Source of the DNA: Candidatus Pacearchaeota archaeon
Lineage (GTDB): Archaea; Nanoarchaeota; Nanoarchaeia; Pacearchaeales; GW2011-AR1
Assembly: GCA_002686195.1 (NCBI GenBank)
Contig: NZAS01000019.1
Coordinates: 1-7,395, forward strand
Length of the DNA stretch: 7,395 nucleotides
Direction of reading: 5' to 3'
The notes below the pieces were generated by a model, which searched no databases, was not told the origin of the DNA, and was given only the letters and a program-made list of their open reading frames with translations. The position numbers and the translations under genes were made by a program. Shown here one piece after another: positions 1-5,684 of this stretch (the first letter of the stretch is position 1; each line of letters begins with the position of its first letter).

Positions 1-3
1 AGG

Positions 4-21
4 CGAAACCTTTATATACTA
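4..21 (+). promoter_or_regulatory. Probable archaeal-type promoter (TATA box) for the tail tube genes
   Basis: An 8-base TATA element, TTTATATA, lies at 11-18, inside a 12-mer CTTTATATACTA (10-21) that recurs exactly in the only other sizeable intergenic gap of the window. The purine/A-rich CGAAAC just upstream (4-9) sits where an archaeal BRE would be, but it does not fully match a consensus. With the usual TATA-to-start distance of about 25 bp, transcription would begin near 38-42, giving a leader of about 35-40 nt before the ATG at 77. TATACT at 15-20 also resembles a bacterial -10 box; the matching -35 position would lie upstream of the window and cannot be checked. A second AT-rich stretch at 27-33 could be an alternative TATA element. 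Confidence 0.6.
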
Positions 22-47
22 GGCCGATATATACTTATTACTATCTA

Positions 48-64
48 GGCGTTTGCGCGACGCC
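48..64 (+). promoter_or_regulatory. Leader stem-loop before the first tail tube gene
   Basis: GGCGT (48-52) is the perfect reverse complement of ACGCC (60-64). They form a 5-bp GC-rich stem with a 7-nt loop, TTGCGCG, in the predicted mRNA leader. The stem ends 2 nt before the SD (GGAG, 67-70), so it leaves the SD free but sits where it could influence ribosome access or mRNA stability. A stem-loop in a comparable place follows the second promoter at 1859-1874. Its function is inferred only from position. Confidence 0.4.
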
Positions 65-66
65 AC

Positions 67-70
67 GGAG
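67..70 (+). promoter_or_regulatory. Shine-Dalgarno site that decides the start at 77
   Basis: GGAG ends 6 nt before the ATG at 77. This spacing favours ATG 77 over the in-frame TTG at 53, which has no SD and falls within the predicted leader stem-loop. The protein start is also MAYF at 77, matching the start of the downstream paralogue. Confidence 0.7.
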
Positions 71-76
71 AAAAAT

Positions 77-880
77 ATGGCATATTTCCTAGGAAGAGAC
101 GTAGAACTCGCCATTACAACCGAACACAAAATATTAGGTGTCCTTGTACAAGAGAACGCAAGTACGAATGTATATGAACCAACGCTGGTACATTTTGGCG
201 AAGAAGACACGCCTACCAACCAGTACAGTTCTTCAGCAGACAAAGCTAATTTGTTTGCAGGGCCAAGAGCATGTGATGATTCCACGCCCAACAACGGGCC
301 GTGGGGAGACATCACCTGTGACTCCAGCGACGTATGTACAGACGGTTCAACCGTACTGCGACAATCACAAGCATGGAACAACGAACCTGATAATTTGACG
401 GCATTAGATTTATCTATGGGTGTAATGGACGAGGATGTGGCTTTTATTGGACAGAGGAACGTCCTTAAAGCCGAAGTTAAGAAAGAAAATTCCATTAGTA
501 TCACTCGTAAAAAGAAGGATGCAATGTGGGATGCAATATATAACGATGCAAGATTCGGTATAGGTAAGGATGTAACAGCAGCAACAGCAGACTCAACAAC
601 TGGTTTGTTTGATGGACTTAGAGCACCTGACTTTGCTGAGTGTGGATACAGAGTATATATTAGATTTAAAGAGTCAACCGACCAGTATGGTGGTGAAGTC
701 TTTATTTTGAGAAACTGCTACATAACTGAACATTCAGTAACGGTATCAGCAGATTCAACCCAAGAAGAAACATTAACTCTAATGAGTTATACTGACCCGT
801 TGATTTTCGATGGTAGGAACCCAACTCATACTTCTGGTTCTAACCAATACATAGAAGCAACGACAAGCGCGGAGCTCTGA
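77..880 (+). CDS. Tail-tube-like protein, paralogue 1 (267 aa)
   Basis: Probable major tail tube or tube-related structural protein, which would stack as rings around the tape measure protein. I assign this from synteny (next to tail chaperones and tape measure) and size rather than from a diagnostic motif. It is clearly paralogous to the next gene: both start MAYFxGRDV...ITTEH, share a central block (residues 111-146: DEDVAFIGQRNV then a lysine-rich ISITRKK), and share C-terminal blocks GYRVYIRFK (190-198), GEVF...NC (206-213) and EETLTL (230-235). It carries a longer, acidic, Thr/Ser/Asn-rich segment at about 21-108 containing Cys66, Cys81 and Cys87 (CX5C), absent from paralogue 2. Cys189 and Cys213 are conserved in both. 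No signal peptide or membrane segment is seen. The start at 77 is supported by an SD. The in-frame TTG at 53 would add 8 residues and is unlikely. It could instead be a tube initiator, terminator or decorated tube subunit. Confidence 0.7.
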   Translation: MAYFLGRDVELAITTEHKILGVLVQENASTNVYEPTLVHFGEEDTPTNQYSSSADKANLFAGPRACDDSTPNNGPWGDITCDSSDVCTDGSTVLRQSQAWNNEPDNLTALDLSMGVMDEDVAFIGQRNVLKAEVKKENSISITRKKKDAMWDAIYNDARFGIGKDVTAATADSTTGLFDGLRAPDFAECGYRVYIRFKESTDQYGGEVFILRNCYITEHSVTVSADSTQEETLTLMSYTDPLIFDGRNPTHTSGSNQYIEATTSAEL

Positions 881-885
881 TTATT

Positions 886-1656
886 ATGGCTTATTTTACA
901 GGAAGAGATGTTAGAGTGTGGATAACCACAGAACATCCAGATGACGGAATAGAACTGACCTCTGAAGGAACATTACCGGGAGCACGCTCCTTACAGGTAA
1001 AGACAGGAGCAGATGCAGCAACCCCAGATACACAAATAATTGTTTCAGGATTAGATGCGGCAGGATTAACAGCTTGGATGCTTAGCGACATAACTGGCGT
1101 TGATGTATCAGTCGGAGCACAAGATGAAGACATTAGTTTTATGGGAATTAGAAATGTAGGAAAGATTGAAGTTAAAAAAGATACTTCAGTAAGTATTACA
1201 CGTAAAAAGTCTGACCCTAAATTCTCAATGTTATTTCAAGGAAAAACCCGAACTGGTGGTACACCATATGTGAATCATTCAGCAAGCGGTGCTGGAACAC
1301 ATGCAGGAAGACATGGACTTATTAACGCTACATCAGGAGGCACAACGGGAATGAAGGTTGCAGATGGAACTACAGACCCTAAGAGTACACTTGACGATGC
1401 ATCTAACCAATGTTTTGGTTACAGAGTTTTTGTTGAACTAAAAGCAGAATCGTCTGCTGACGCAGGAGACGGTGAAGTTTTGGTTATTCCAAACTGTATG
1501 TTTTCAGAATATGGACACACACTCTCTAACGAAAGTGCCAATGAAGAAACCTTTACTTTAACTTCTCAGGTTAAACCATTCATTTATATGGGTAATAAAT
1601 CTGGTGGAGCTTATGCTGGTAATGCAGTTGCACAAACAGCTGTTGGAAACCTCTGA
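886..1656 (+). CDS. Tail-tube-like protein, paralogue 2 (256 aa)
   Basis: Second tail-tube-like structural protein, starting 5 nt after the stop of its paralogue and surely co-transcribed with it. The conserved blocks are MAYFTGRDV (1-9), ITTEH (13-17), DEDISFMGIRNV (80-91), EVKK...SITRKK (95-108), GYRVFVELK (178-186), GEVLVIPNC (196-204) and EETFTL (220-225). The cysteine-rich N-terminal segment of paralogue 1 is missing. Instead there is a Gly/Thr/His-rich loop at about 119-172. The C-terminus is small-residue rich. Shared codons often differ at the third position between the two genes, so the duplication is old. The SD is weak: GGAG at 871-874 is 11 nt from the ATG, so translation may be coupled to the upstream gene. 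Synteny and paralogy support the role; no catalytic motif is expected or seen. Which of the two forms the main tube cannot be told from sequence. Confidence 0.7.
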   Translation: MAYFTGRDVRVWITTEHPDDGIELTSEGTLPGARSLQVKTGADAATPDTQIIVSGLDAAGLTAWMLSDITGVDVSVGAQDEDISFMGIRNVGKIEVKKDTSVSITRKKSDPKFSMLFQGKTRTGGTPYVNHSASGAGTHAGRHGLINATSGGTTGMKVADGTTDPKSTLDDASNQCFGYRVFVELKAESSADAGDGEVLVIPNCMFSEYGHTLSNESANEETFTLTSQVKPFIYMGNKSGGAYAGNAVAQTAVGNL

Positions 1657-1661
1657 GGTGA
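1655..1661 (+). promoter_or_regulatory. Strong Shine-Dalgarno site overlapping the tube gene stop codon
   Basis: GAGGTGA is a 7-base match to the complement of the conserved 16S rRNA 3' end and lies 6 nt before the ATG at 1668. It overlaps the last two bases of the TGA stop of the preceding gene. It is the best evidence that the small reading frame starting at 1668 is translated. Confidence 0.75.
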
Positions 1662-1667
1662 ATAAAT

Positions 1668-1829
1668 ATGGCATATCCAAAATCGTTAAAGGAAGCAGAA
1701 GAATATTATAAAAGATATAATAAAGAATCTGCTGAAAGAAGACTGGAATTGTGGAAGGAAGAAAACCCTTCCGCTACTCCAGCTAAAAAAGAAGAAAAAA
1801 AGGTAGAAGAAAAGGCTGACGAAGAGTAA
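1668..1829 (+). CDS. Small highly charged protein of unknown function (53 aa)
   Basis: A 53-codon reading frame starts MAYPKSLKEAEEYYKRY and ends in a Lys/Glu-rich tail with the pattern PAKKEEKK...EE. I do not recognise its family. The first 30 residues look like one amphipathic helix rich in Glu, Lys, Arg and Tyr. A Pro/Ala/Ser break (about 34-39) precedes the charged C-terminus. There is no hydrophobic core, membrane segment or cysteine. Evidence that it is real: a near-perfect SD 6 nt upstream, placement 11 nt after the tube gene stop, the only ORF filling this gap, and a second promoter beginning directly after its stop. It would be co-expressed with the tube proteins, so a minor tail or tube-assembly role is possible, but that is inference from position only. 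Confidence 0.65.
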   Translation: MAYPKSLKEAEEYYKRYNKESAERRLELWKEENPSATPAKKEEKKVEEKADEE

Positions 1830-1830
1830 G

Positions 1831-1842
1831 CTTTATATACTA
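1831..1842 (+). promoter_or_regulatory. Probable archaeal-type promoter (TATA box) for the chaperone/tape measure operon
   Basis: CTTTATATACTA is identical over 12 bases to the element at 10-21. TTTATATA occupies 1832-1839 and starts 2 nt after the stop codon of the small gene. At the usual archaeal distance, transcription would begin near 1859-1862, at the foot of the stem-loop at 1859-1874. Read as a bacterial -10 (TATACT, 1836-1841), the sequence about 17 bp upstream (around 1813-1818, AGGCTG) is a poor -35, which favours the archaeal reading. It would drive the chaperone pair, tape measure and hub genes. Confidence 0.6.
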
Positions 1843-1858
1843 CCACACAATGTATGAT

Positions 1859-1874
1859 AGGGGCTCAAGCCCCT
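1859..1874 (+). promoter_or_regulatory. Strong GC-rich stem-loop at the predicted 5' end of the second transcript
   Basis: AGGGGCTCAAGCCCCT is a near-perfect inverted repeat: a 6-bp stem AGGGGC/GCCCCT closed by the tetraloop TCAA (or 7 bp with a 2-nt loop). It lies 19 nt after the TATA element, so the mRNA may begin with this hairpin, and 12 nt before the SD. It could protect the 5' end, tune translation, or act as a terminator/attenuator for read-through from the tube genes. However, the 3' flank (TCTCTAAATAAAA) lacks a proper T-run. Confidence 0.5.
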
Positions 1875-1886
1875 CTCTAAATAAAA

Positions 1887-1890
1887 GGAG
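1887..1890 (+). promoter_or_regulatory. Shine-Dalgarno site that decides the start at 1898
   Basis: GGAG in an A-rich context (AAAAGGAGAAG) is 7 nt before the ATG at 1898. The earlier in-frame ATG at 1850 has no SD and lies upstream of the predicted transcription start, and its first codons would be encoded by the stem-loop. The start at 1898 is therefore preferred. Confidence 0.75.
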
Positions 1891-1897
1891 AAGAAAT

Positions 1898-2254
1898 ATG
1901 ACAGAAAATACAATGGAAAGTTGGTCAATGGAAGACCTTATATCTTTAACTGACGAAGTTCAGTCAGCAGAGATGGAGTACAAAGGCAAAACTATTAATA
2001 TTCAATGGTGCGAGCTTGTAGAATCAGAAGAACCAAAGATGAATATACCTTCTGACGATACGCCGGAAGATGAAAAGAACGAATATTATACTCAATTAGC
2101 TGGTGAAAAAATCAAGAAGATGATTGAGAAAGCTAATGAAAAGAATCCCGAAGGGACCTTTCTTACTTCCGATGTTTGGGCTAAATTACCAACAACACTG
2201 AAATATAAAGTATCTGCAAAGGTCATGGGAACTGAATCAAACGTAAATTTTTAA
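1898..2254 (+). CDS. Tail assembly chaperone, gpG-like (118 aa)
   Basis: Probable tail assembly chaperone, the upstream partner of a G/GT-type pair that binds and shields the tape measure protein during tail assembly. It is absent from the finished virion in well-studied phages. Visible features are an acidic N-terminus, a predicted beta-hairpin YKGKTINIQWCELV (27-40), an acidic linker (41-58), a long amphipathic helix with EKIKKMIEKANEK (68-80), and a second helical part ending LKYKVSAKVMG (101-111). Size, acidity and position between tube and tape measure genes match the family. The last four sense codons, Asn-Val-Asn-Phe, overlap the slippery run A AAT TTT just before the TAA stop, and the next ORF is in the -1 frame. 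The start at 1898 follows a good SD. It is first in the second transcription unit. Assignment is by synteny and architecture rather than by sequence motif. Confidence 0.75.
   Translation: MTENTMESWSMEDLISLTDEVQSAEMEYKGKTINIQWCELVESEEPKMNIPSDDTPEDEKNEYYTQLAGEKIKKMIEKANEKNPEGTFLTSDVWAKLPTTLKYKVSAKVMGTESNVNF
2245..2251 (+). other. Probable -1 programmed ribosomal frameshift site (A AAT TTT)
   Basis: The heptamer fits X XXY YYZ in the frame of the chaperone gene: A (2245), AAT (2246-2248), TTT (2249-2251), immediately followed by the TAA stop (2252-2254). A -1 slip reads AAA TTT then TTA AGT TGG ATG, entering the downstream ORF without a stop. The -1 frame is open only from 2236 (TGA at 2233-2235), so the two frames overlap in a window of about 16 nt and the heptamer lies in it. 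tRNA-Phe re-pairs perfectly on UUU, while the Asn codon re-pairs with a third-position mismatch. The stop codon next in line would favour slippage. I see only a weak potential stem downstream (CGCC/GGTG, about 2271-2284). Confidence 0.7.
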
Positions 2255-2259
2255 GTTGG

Positions 2260-2559
2260 ATGAAGGACTCGCCGGATGCGGTGTGTATCTACATCCCCCT
2301 AATGAAAGATTTAGGTATGAGCTGGGCAGAAATTAAAAATACGCCAAGAAGAGAATTAGAAGGCATTCTATCAGCTTTTTCAGAATATAGTATCTTACAT
2401 TCCTTTGATGGATATGGAGACAAGGATATATCTGAAATGGCTAAGAATAAACCAGAAGTGAGGTCTCAGTATGCACAATATATGGAGGCTAATAGAAATT
2501 TGAAAGAAAAGTTAGGGCAAGTAGTGAAACGTAAGAGTATTAAACACCTAATAGAGTAG
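2260..2559 (+). CDS. Tail assembly chaperone, gpT-like C-terminal domain (99 aa from ATG; expressed mainly as a -1 fusion)
   Basis: This is the downstream half of the G/GT chaperone pair. In lambda, the T domain of the fusion recruits tube subunits to the tape measure complex. The ORF is in the -1 frame relative to the upstream gene, and its ATG at 2260 follows the upstream stop by 5 nt with no recognisable SD. Translation by frameshift at 2245-2251 is therefore more likely than independent initiation. Reading through the slip adds Leu-Ser-Trp before the Met and gives a 220-aa fusion (118 + 102). The sequence is predicted helical: WAEIKNTPRRELEGILSAF (residues 22-40), then SFDGYGDKDISEMAK (48-62), KPEVRSQYAQYMEANRNLKE (64-83) and a basic C-terminus KRKSIKHL. 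The short GYGDKDI...KPEVR-type stretch recalls T-type tail chaperones, from memory only. The stop is 2 nt before the tape measure start. Re-initiation at 2260 remains a possible alternative. Confidence 0.75.
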   Translation: MKDSPDAVCIYIPLMKDLGMSWAEIKNTPRRELEGILSAFSEYSILHSFDGYGDKDISEMAKNKPEVRSQYAQYMEANRNLKEKLGQVVKRKSIKHLIE

Positions 2560-2561
2560 AC

Positions 2562-5500
2562 ATGGCACAAGAAACTGCAATCGCCTACGGCATTGAGTTT
2601 TACGTAGGAAGACGCTCCAGAGATAAAGCAATCTCAGATGTAAGGGCGGCTGGAGAGCTGGTTAATCAAAATGCTTTAAATGCATATAAAAAAGGAGCAC
2701 AAGAAAGACAAGCAGCCCATGATGATGCCATAAAGAAATTAAGAACTCGTAGTAAAACAGCTATGGATGATTTAGCTAAAGCTAGAAATGCGGCAGCTAA
2801 GCAAGCATCAGCATCTTTTGACCGAATGAAACCACCTACTGTAGCTCAATTAGAGGAACAGAAGGGTAGAAAATTAAGTACTTCTGAATTAGAATCATAT
2901 AGTCAAACCTTCGGACGAGAACTTAAAGCTATGGAAGGTTCCATGGCAAGTTTTGTTGAACGCTCTGGAAAGATGGGAATTGATTTAGGAGACGCAACTG
3001 ATACTGCTGGGGTCATGGAGAATTTTGCTAAGGCCGATGTTCAAGATAGAACTAGGATGATTGCTGACCTTGAGGAACAGAAAAGAATTAAAGAAAACCT
3101 AGTCAAGACAGATAAAAAACAATTATTAGTTACCGAGAAGGCCAAAAGAGAGGCAGTCGTAATTCAGAAACAGAGGAAAAAGGAATTAGAAGACGCCAAA
3201 AAAATACGTGATGCAAGAAGGCTGGCTGGAAAAAACACAGAAAAAGAGGATAAACAAGTTAGAAGTCTAGCAGCTAAATGGGGTCATGCAAATACCGCTG
3301 TTGATAAATACACTGCGGAACTGGAAGAGCTAGAGGCACAGATAAAAGAAAATCAGAGATTGGGTAAAGCAGACGAAAAGCTAATACAAAATCTTACAAC
3401 CCTACAAAAGAAACTTACAGCCGAAGAAAGAAAGTCTGGAAGAATCCAAAGAGATATTAGAGATGAAGAGCGTAGATTAGGTGGGAAATTAAGAGAAGAT
3501 GAGAAGAAGGCCATTCTTCAATACAAAGAACGAAACAGGTTAATGCAGGAATATAGCCGTCATATAGACGAGGCAGCACAGAAAATTGGTGGTACTTTAA
3601 AGGCTGCCTTTGTTGTAGGCACTGCGGCTATTGCAGCCCTTAATTATAAACTTATGGCCGTTGTGGGCGCTTTCCAAGAATTTGAAAAACAATTAGTTAA
3701 TGCAAATTCTATTTGGCAAGAATCAAATGAGACTTTATTCAAGGTAAGTGATTCAGTGGTAAATTTTGGTACAAAGTTTGGTGTTGAAATGAATAACGCC
3801 ACATCTGGGCTTTACCAGTATGCATCAGCGGGGGTATCGGCGGCAGAGGCTATGCAGATGTTAACTCACACACTGAAGTTATCTATGGCTGTACAGGGCG
3901 ACCACAATACTTTATCCAAGCTGACTACACAAACCATTATGGGTTTCAACATGGAATTTAGCGATGCTGAGAAAGTTACTGATAAATTCGCGCACGCTAT
4001 TAATATGTCTTTGATTGAGTGGGATGACTTAGCGAGCTCTATTAAGTTCGCTCTACCTTTCTTTATCTCTACAGGGCAAAGCTTAGACCAATTACTTGGA
4101 GGTTTGCAGGTCTTGACCAACAGAGCTCTAGAGGCAGGTATAGCAGGTAGGGGTCTACGTCAAGCCCTAGCGGAGTTTACGCAGCACGCCGACGATAACT
4201 CGGCAGCGTTCAGGAAGTTGGGTGTAGAGATTATGGACCTTGAAGGTAATATGAAACCTTTGAATACCATTGCTGAAGAATTTAATGTGGTTATGGGTGA
4301 AGGTGTATCTGACATGGAAGTTATGATTGCCCTAATGGACGACTTGAATGTTCGTGGTGCGACGGCCTTCGTTCACTTGGTACAGAACGCCGATGAGTTT
4401 ACTGGAGCAGTTAACGACCTTCAGAATTCTGCTGGTTCGGCCACAGCGATGGCAGAAATTCAGCAAACATCTCTTGCTAATCAAATACAAGTGGTTAAGA
4501 ATGCATTAATGGCTCCGTTTTTACTTTCGGATAAGGTGGGAGAATCCCAAGGCTATCTAAATGAGTTTGCTTTGGAAATGCACAGTATAGTGGATGTTAT
4601 CGAAAATCTCTTTATAAAGAGGATGGCTGATGGTACTGTAGAAATAACCAAATTGGGAGAAACTATTAGGGACTTTGTGATAGGGGCTTTACATCAGGCA
4701 AAGGAAGTAATAATTATACTTGTAGATATTATACAAGATTTTACAGCAAGAGGTCACGATATGACTGGTATGATGAATGCCTTTGCTATGCCTTTAAAGA
4801 TAGTTCTTAACTTAATGCGGAGGTTTGGTGATGGATTTTTGGAAGCTGTTATACTTTATAAAATAATGAACGGCCTTCTACCTATAAATAGTCTGTTGTT
4901 ATCTAAAAATATAAATATGTTGGTTAATCAGTCACATACTCTCCAACAAGTTACACTTTCTAGTGGTAGAAATATTAGTATGGGTAGACTCCAAAACAAC
5001 CTAAAGGTGATGGAAGCTAAATTACTCGGAATGACTAATAAGGCACAGATAAGAAAGATGAAAACTGATATAAAATCACTCAGGGCGGATGGAATGAAGG
5101 TAGCTTCTAATATGAATGTAGTGGGCTCTATGAAGGCCATTATGTTTTCACAGATGGGAGTTAATCTAGTTATGTTCGCATCTATGTATATAACTCAGAA
5201 ATATGCAAAGAATAATGTTGTATTTGCGGCTACGATAGGAGCCGTGGCTGGAGCCTTTGTTGGTCTTTCAATTGCTATAAATATGGCAAGGGCGGCTGGA
5301 ACAGGTCTGAAAGATATGGGTGCTGAATTCTATGCGACAGTTGCCACGGCAGCAGTCATAGGAGCAGGATTTAATGTACTTATGCAAAAAATGATGACAC
5401 CCCCAAAGATAGACTATTCTCAATATGACACCATGGATACGGGGGGTCGATTTCTGGCTCGCAGAACGTATGATATGGGTGGTTATACGCAAGAACATGG

Positions 5501-5684
5501 TATTGCTATGCTTCAAGCTGGAGAAAGTATTATACCCAAAACTCAAAATATGCTTGGTGGTAGTCAAGGCATAACTATAAATATGGGCGACGTATATGCT
5601 AATGATGCATCAGACTTTGCAGAGAAATTGGCAGACGAATTACCAATAGCTTTACAAAGAGTAAGCGATAGAGGAGGCATGTAA
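2562..5684 (+). CDS. Phage tail tape measure protein, TP901 family (1040 aa)
   Basis: Tape measure protein: it sets tail length, fills the tube lumen and is ejected into or through the host envelope with the DNA. Residues 1-60 form a typical opening followed by helix. Residues 165-340 are a Lys/Glu/Arg-rich coiled coil. Residues 342-650 resemble the TP901/PhageMin_Tail core: a hydrophobic start (345-370), FEKQLVNANSIW (374-385), AGVSAAEAM (423-431), AGRGLRQALAEFT (528-540) and RKLGVEIMD (551-559). Hydrophobic segments follow at about 705-727, 862-877, 885-908 (GAVAGAFVG, glycine-zipper-like) and 926-941. The C-terminus has GGYTQEHGIAMLQAGESIIP (973-992), a motif common near tape measure C-termini. 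No lysozyme, NlpC/P60 or M23 peptidase motif is evident. The start lies 2 nt after the chaperone stop with a weak SD (AGAG), suggesting translational coupling. At about 1.5 angstrom per residue a fully helical ruler would be about 150 nm, an upper-range estimate because parts are globular. Confidence 0.92.
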   Translation: MAQETAIAYGIEFYVGRRSRDKAISDVRAAGELVNQNALNAYKKGAQERQAAHDDAIKKLRTRSKTAMDDLAKARNAAAKQASASFDRMKPPTVAQLEEQKGRKLSTSELESYSQTFGRELKAMEGSMASFVERSGKMGIDLGDATDTAGVMENFAKADVQDRTRMIADLEEQKRIKENLVKTDKKQLLVTEKAKREAVVIQKQRKKELEDAKKIRDARRLAGKNTEKEDKQVRSLAAKWGHANTAVDKYTAELEELEAQIKENQRLGKADEKLIQNLTTLQKKLTAEERKSGRIQRDIRDEERRLGGKLREDEKKAILQYKERNRLMQEYSRHIDEAAQKIGGTLKAAFVVGTAAIAALNYKLMAVVGAFQEFEKQLVNANSIWQESNETLFKVSDSVVNFGTKFGVEMNNATSGLYQYASAGVSAAEAMQMLTHTLKLSMAVQGDHNTLSKLTTQTIMGFNMEFSDAEKVTDKFAHAINMSLIEWDDLASSIKFALPFFISTGQSLDQLLGGLQVLTNRALEAGIAGRGLRQALAEFTQHADDNSAAFRKLGVEIMDLEGNMKPLNTIAEEFNVVMGEGVSDMEVMIALMDDLNVRGATAFVHLVQNADEFTGAVNDLQNSAGSATAMAEIQQTSLANQIQVVKNALMAPFLLSDKVGESQGYLNEFALEMHSIVDVIENLFIKRMADGTVEITKLGETIRDFVIGALHQAKEVIIILVDIIQDFTARGHDMTGMMNAFAMPLKIVLNLMRRFGDGFLEAVILYKIMNGLLPINSLLLSKNINMLVNQSHTLQQVTLSSGRNISMGRLQNNLKVMEAKLLGMTNKAQIRKMKTDIKSLRADGMKVASNMNVVGSMKAIMFSQMGVNLVMFASMYITQKYAKNNVVFAATIGAVAGAFVGLSIAINMARAAGTGLKDMGAEFYATVATAAVIGAGFNVLMQKMMTPPKIDYSQYDTMDTGGRFLARRTYDMGGYTQEHGIAMLQAGESIIPKTQNMLGGSQGITINMGDVYANDASDFAEKLADELPIALQRVSDRGGM
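5671..5677 (+). promoter_or_regulatory. Strong Shine-Dalgarno site inside the end of the tape measure gene
   Basis: GAGGAGG lies within the Arg-Gly-Gly codons at the tape measure C-terminus and is 6 nt before the ATG at 5684, whose A is the last base of the TAA stop. It fixes the start of the next gene and suggests efficient initiation in a coupled arrangement. Confidence 0.75.

Noticed and set aside
53..76. In-frame upstream TTG start giving an 8-residue N-terminal extension of the first tube protein
   Set aside because: It has no SD, lies in the leader stem-loop, and the paralogue starts at the equivalent of ATG 77, which has GGAG 6 nt upstream.
19..504. Antisense open frames (19-504, 891-1133, 3866-4120, 4928-5140, 5268-5567, 7039-7311) and the + strand frame 138-398
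   Set aside because: They lie wholly or almost wholly within well-supported + strand genes, have no SD or promoter of their own, and their translations show no recognisable protein pattern.
1787..1803. A-rich run near the end of the small gene as a second slippery site
   Set aside because: The run encodes the Lys/Glu tail; the stop follows soon and no long alternate-frame ORF continues from it.
1850..1897. In-frame ATG at 1850 extending the gpG-like chaperone by 16 residues
   Set aside because: It lies only 10 nt after the TATA element, upstream of the expected transcription start, has no SD, and its codons are the promoter spacer and stem-loop.
4608..4621. Perfect 14-bp palindrome CTCTTTATAAAGAG within the tape measure gene
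   Set aside because: It lies deep in a coding region with no nearby start, and its AT-rich core has no loop; most likely a coincidence of the Leu-Phe-Ile-Lys-Arg codons.
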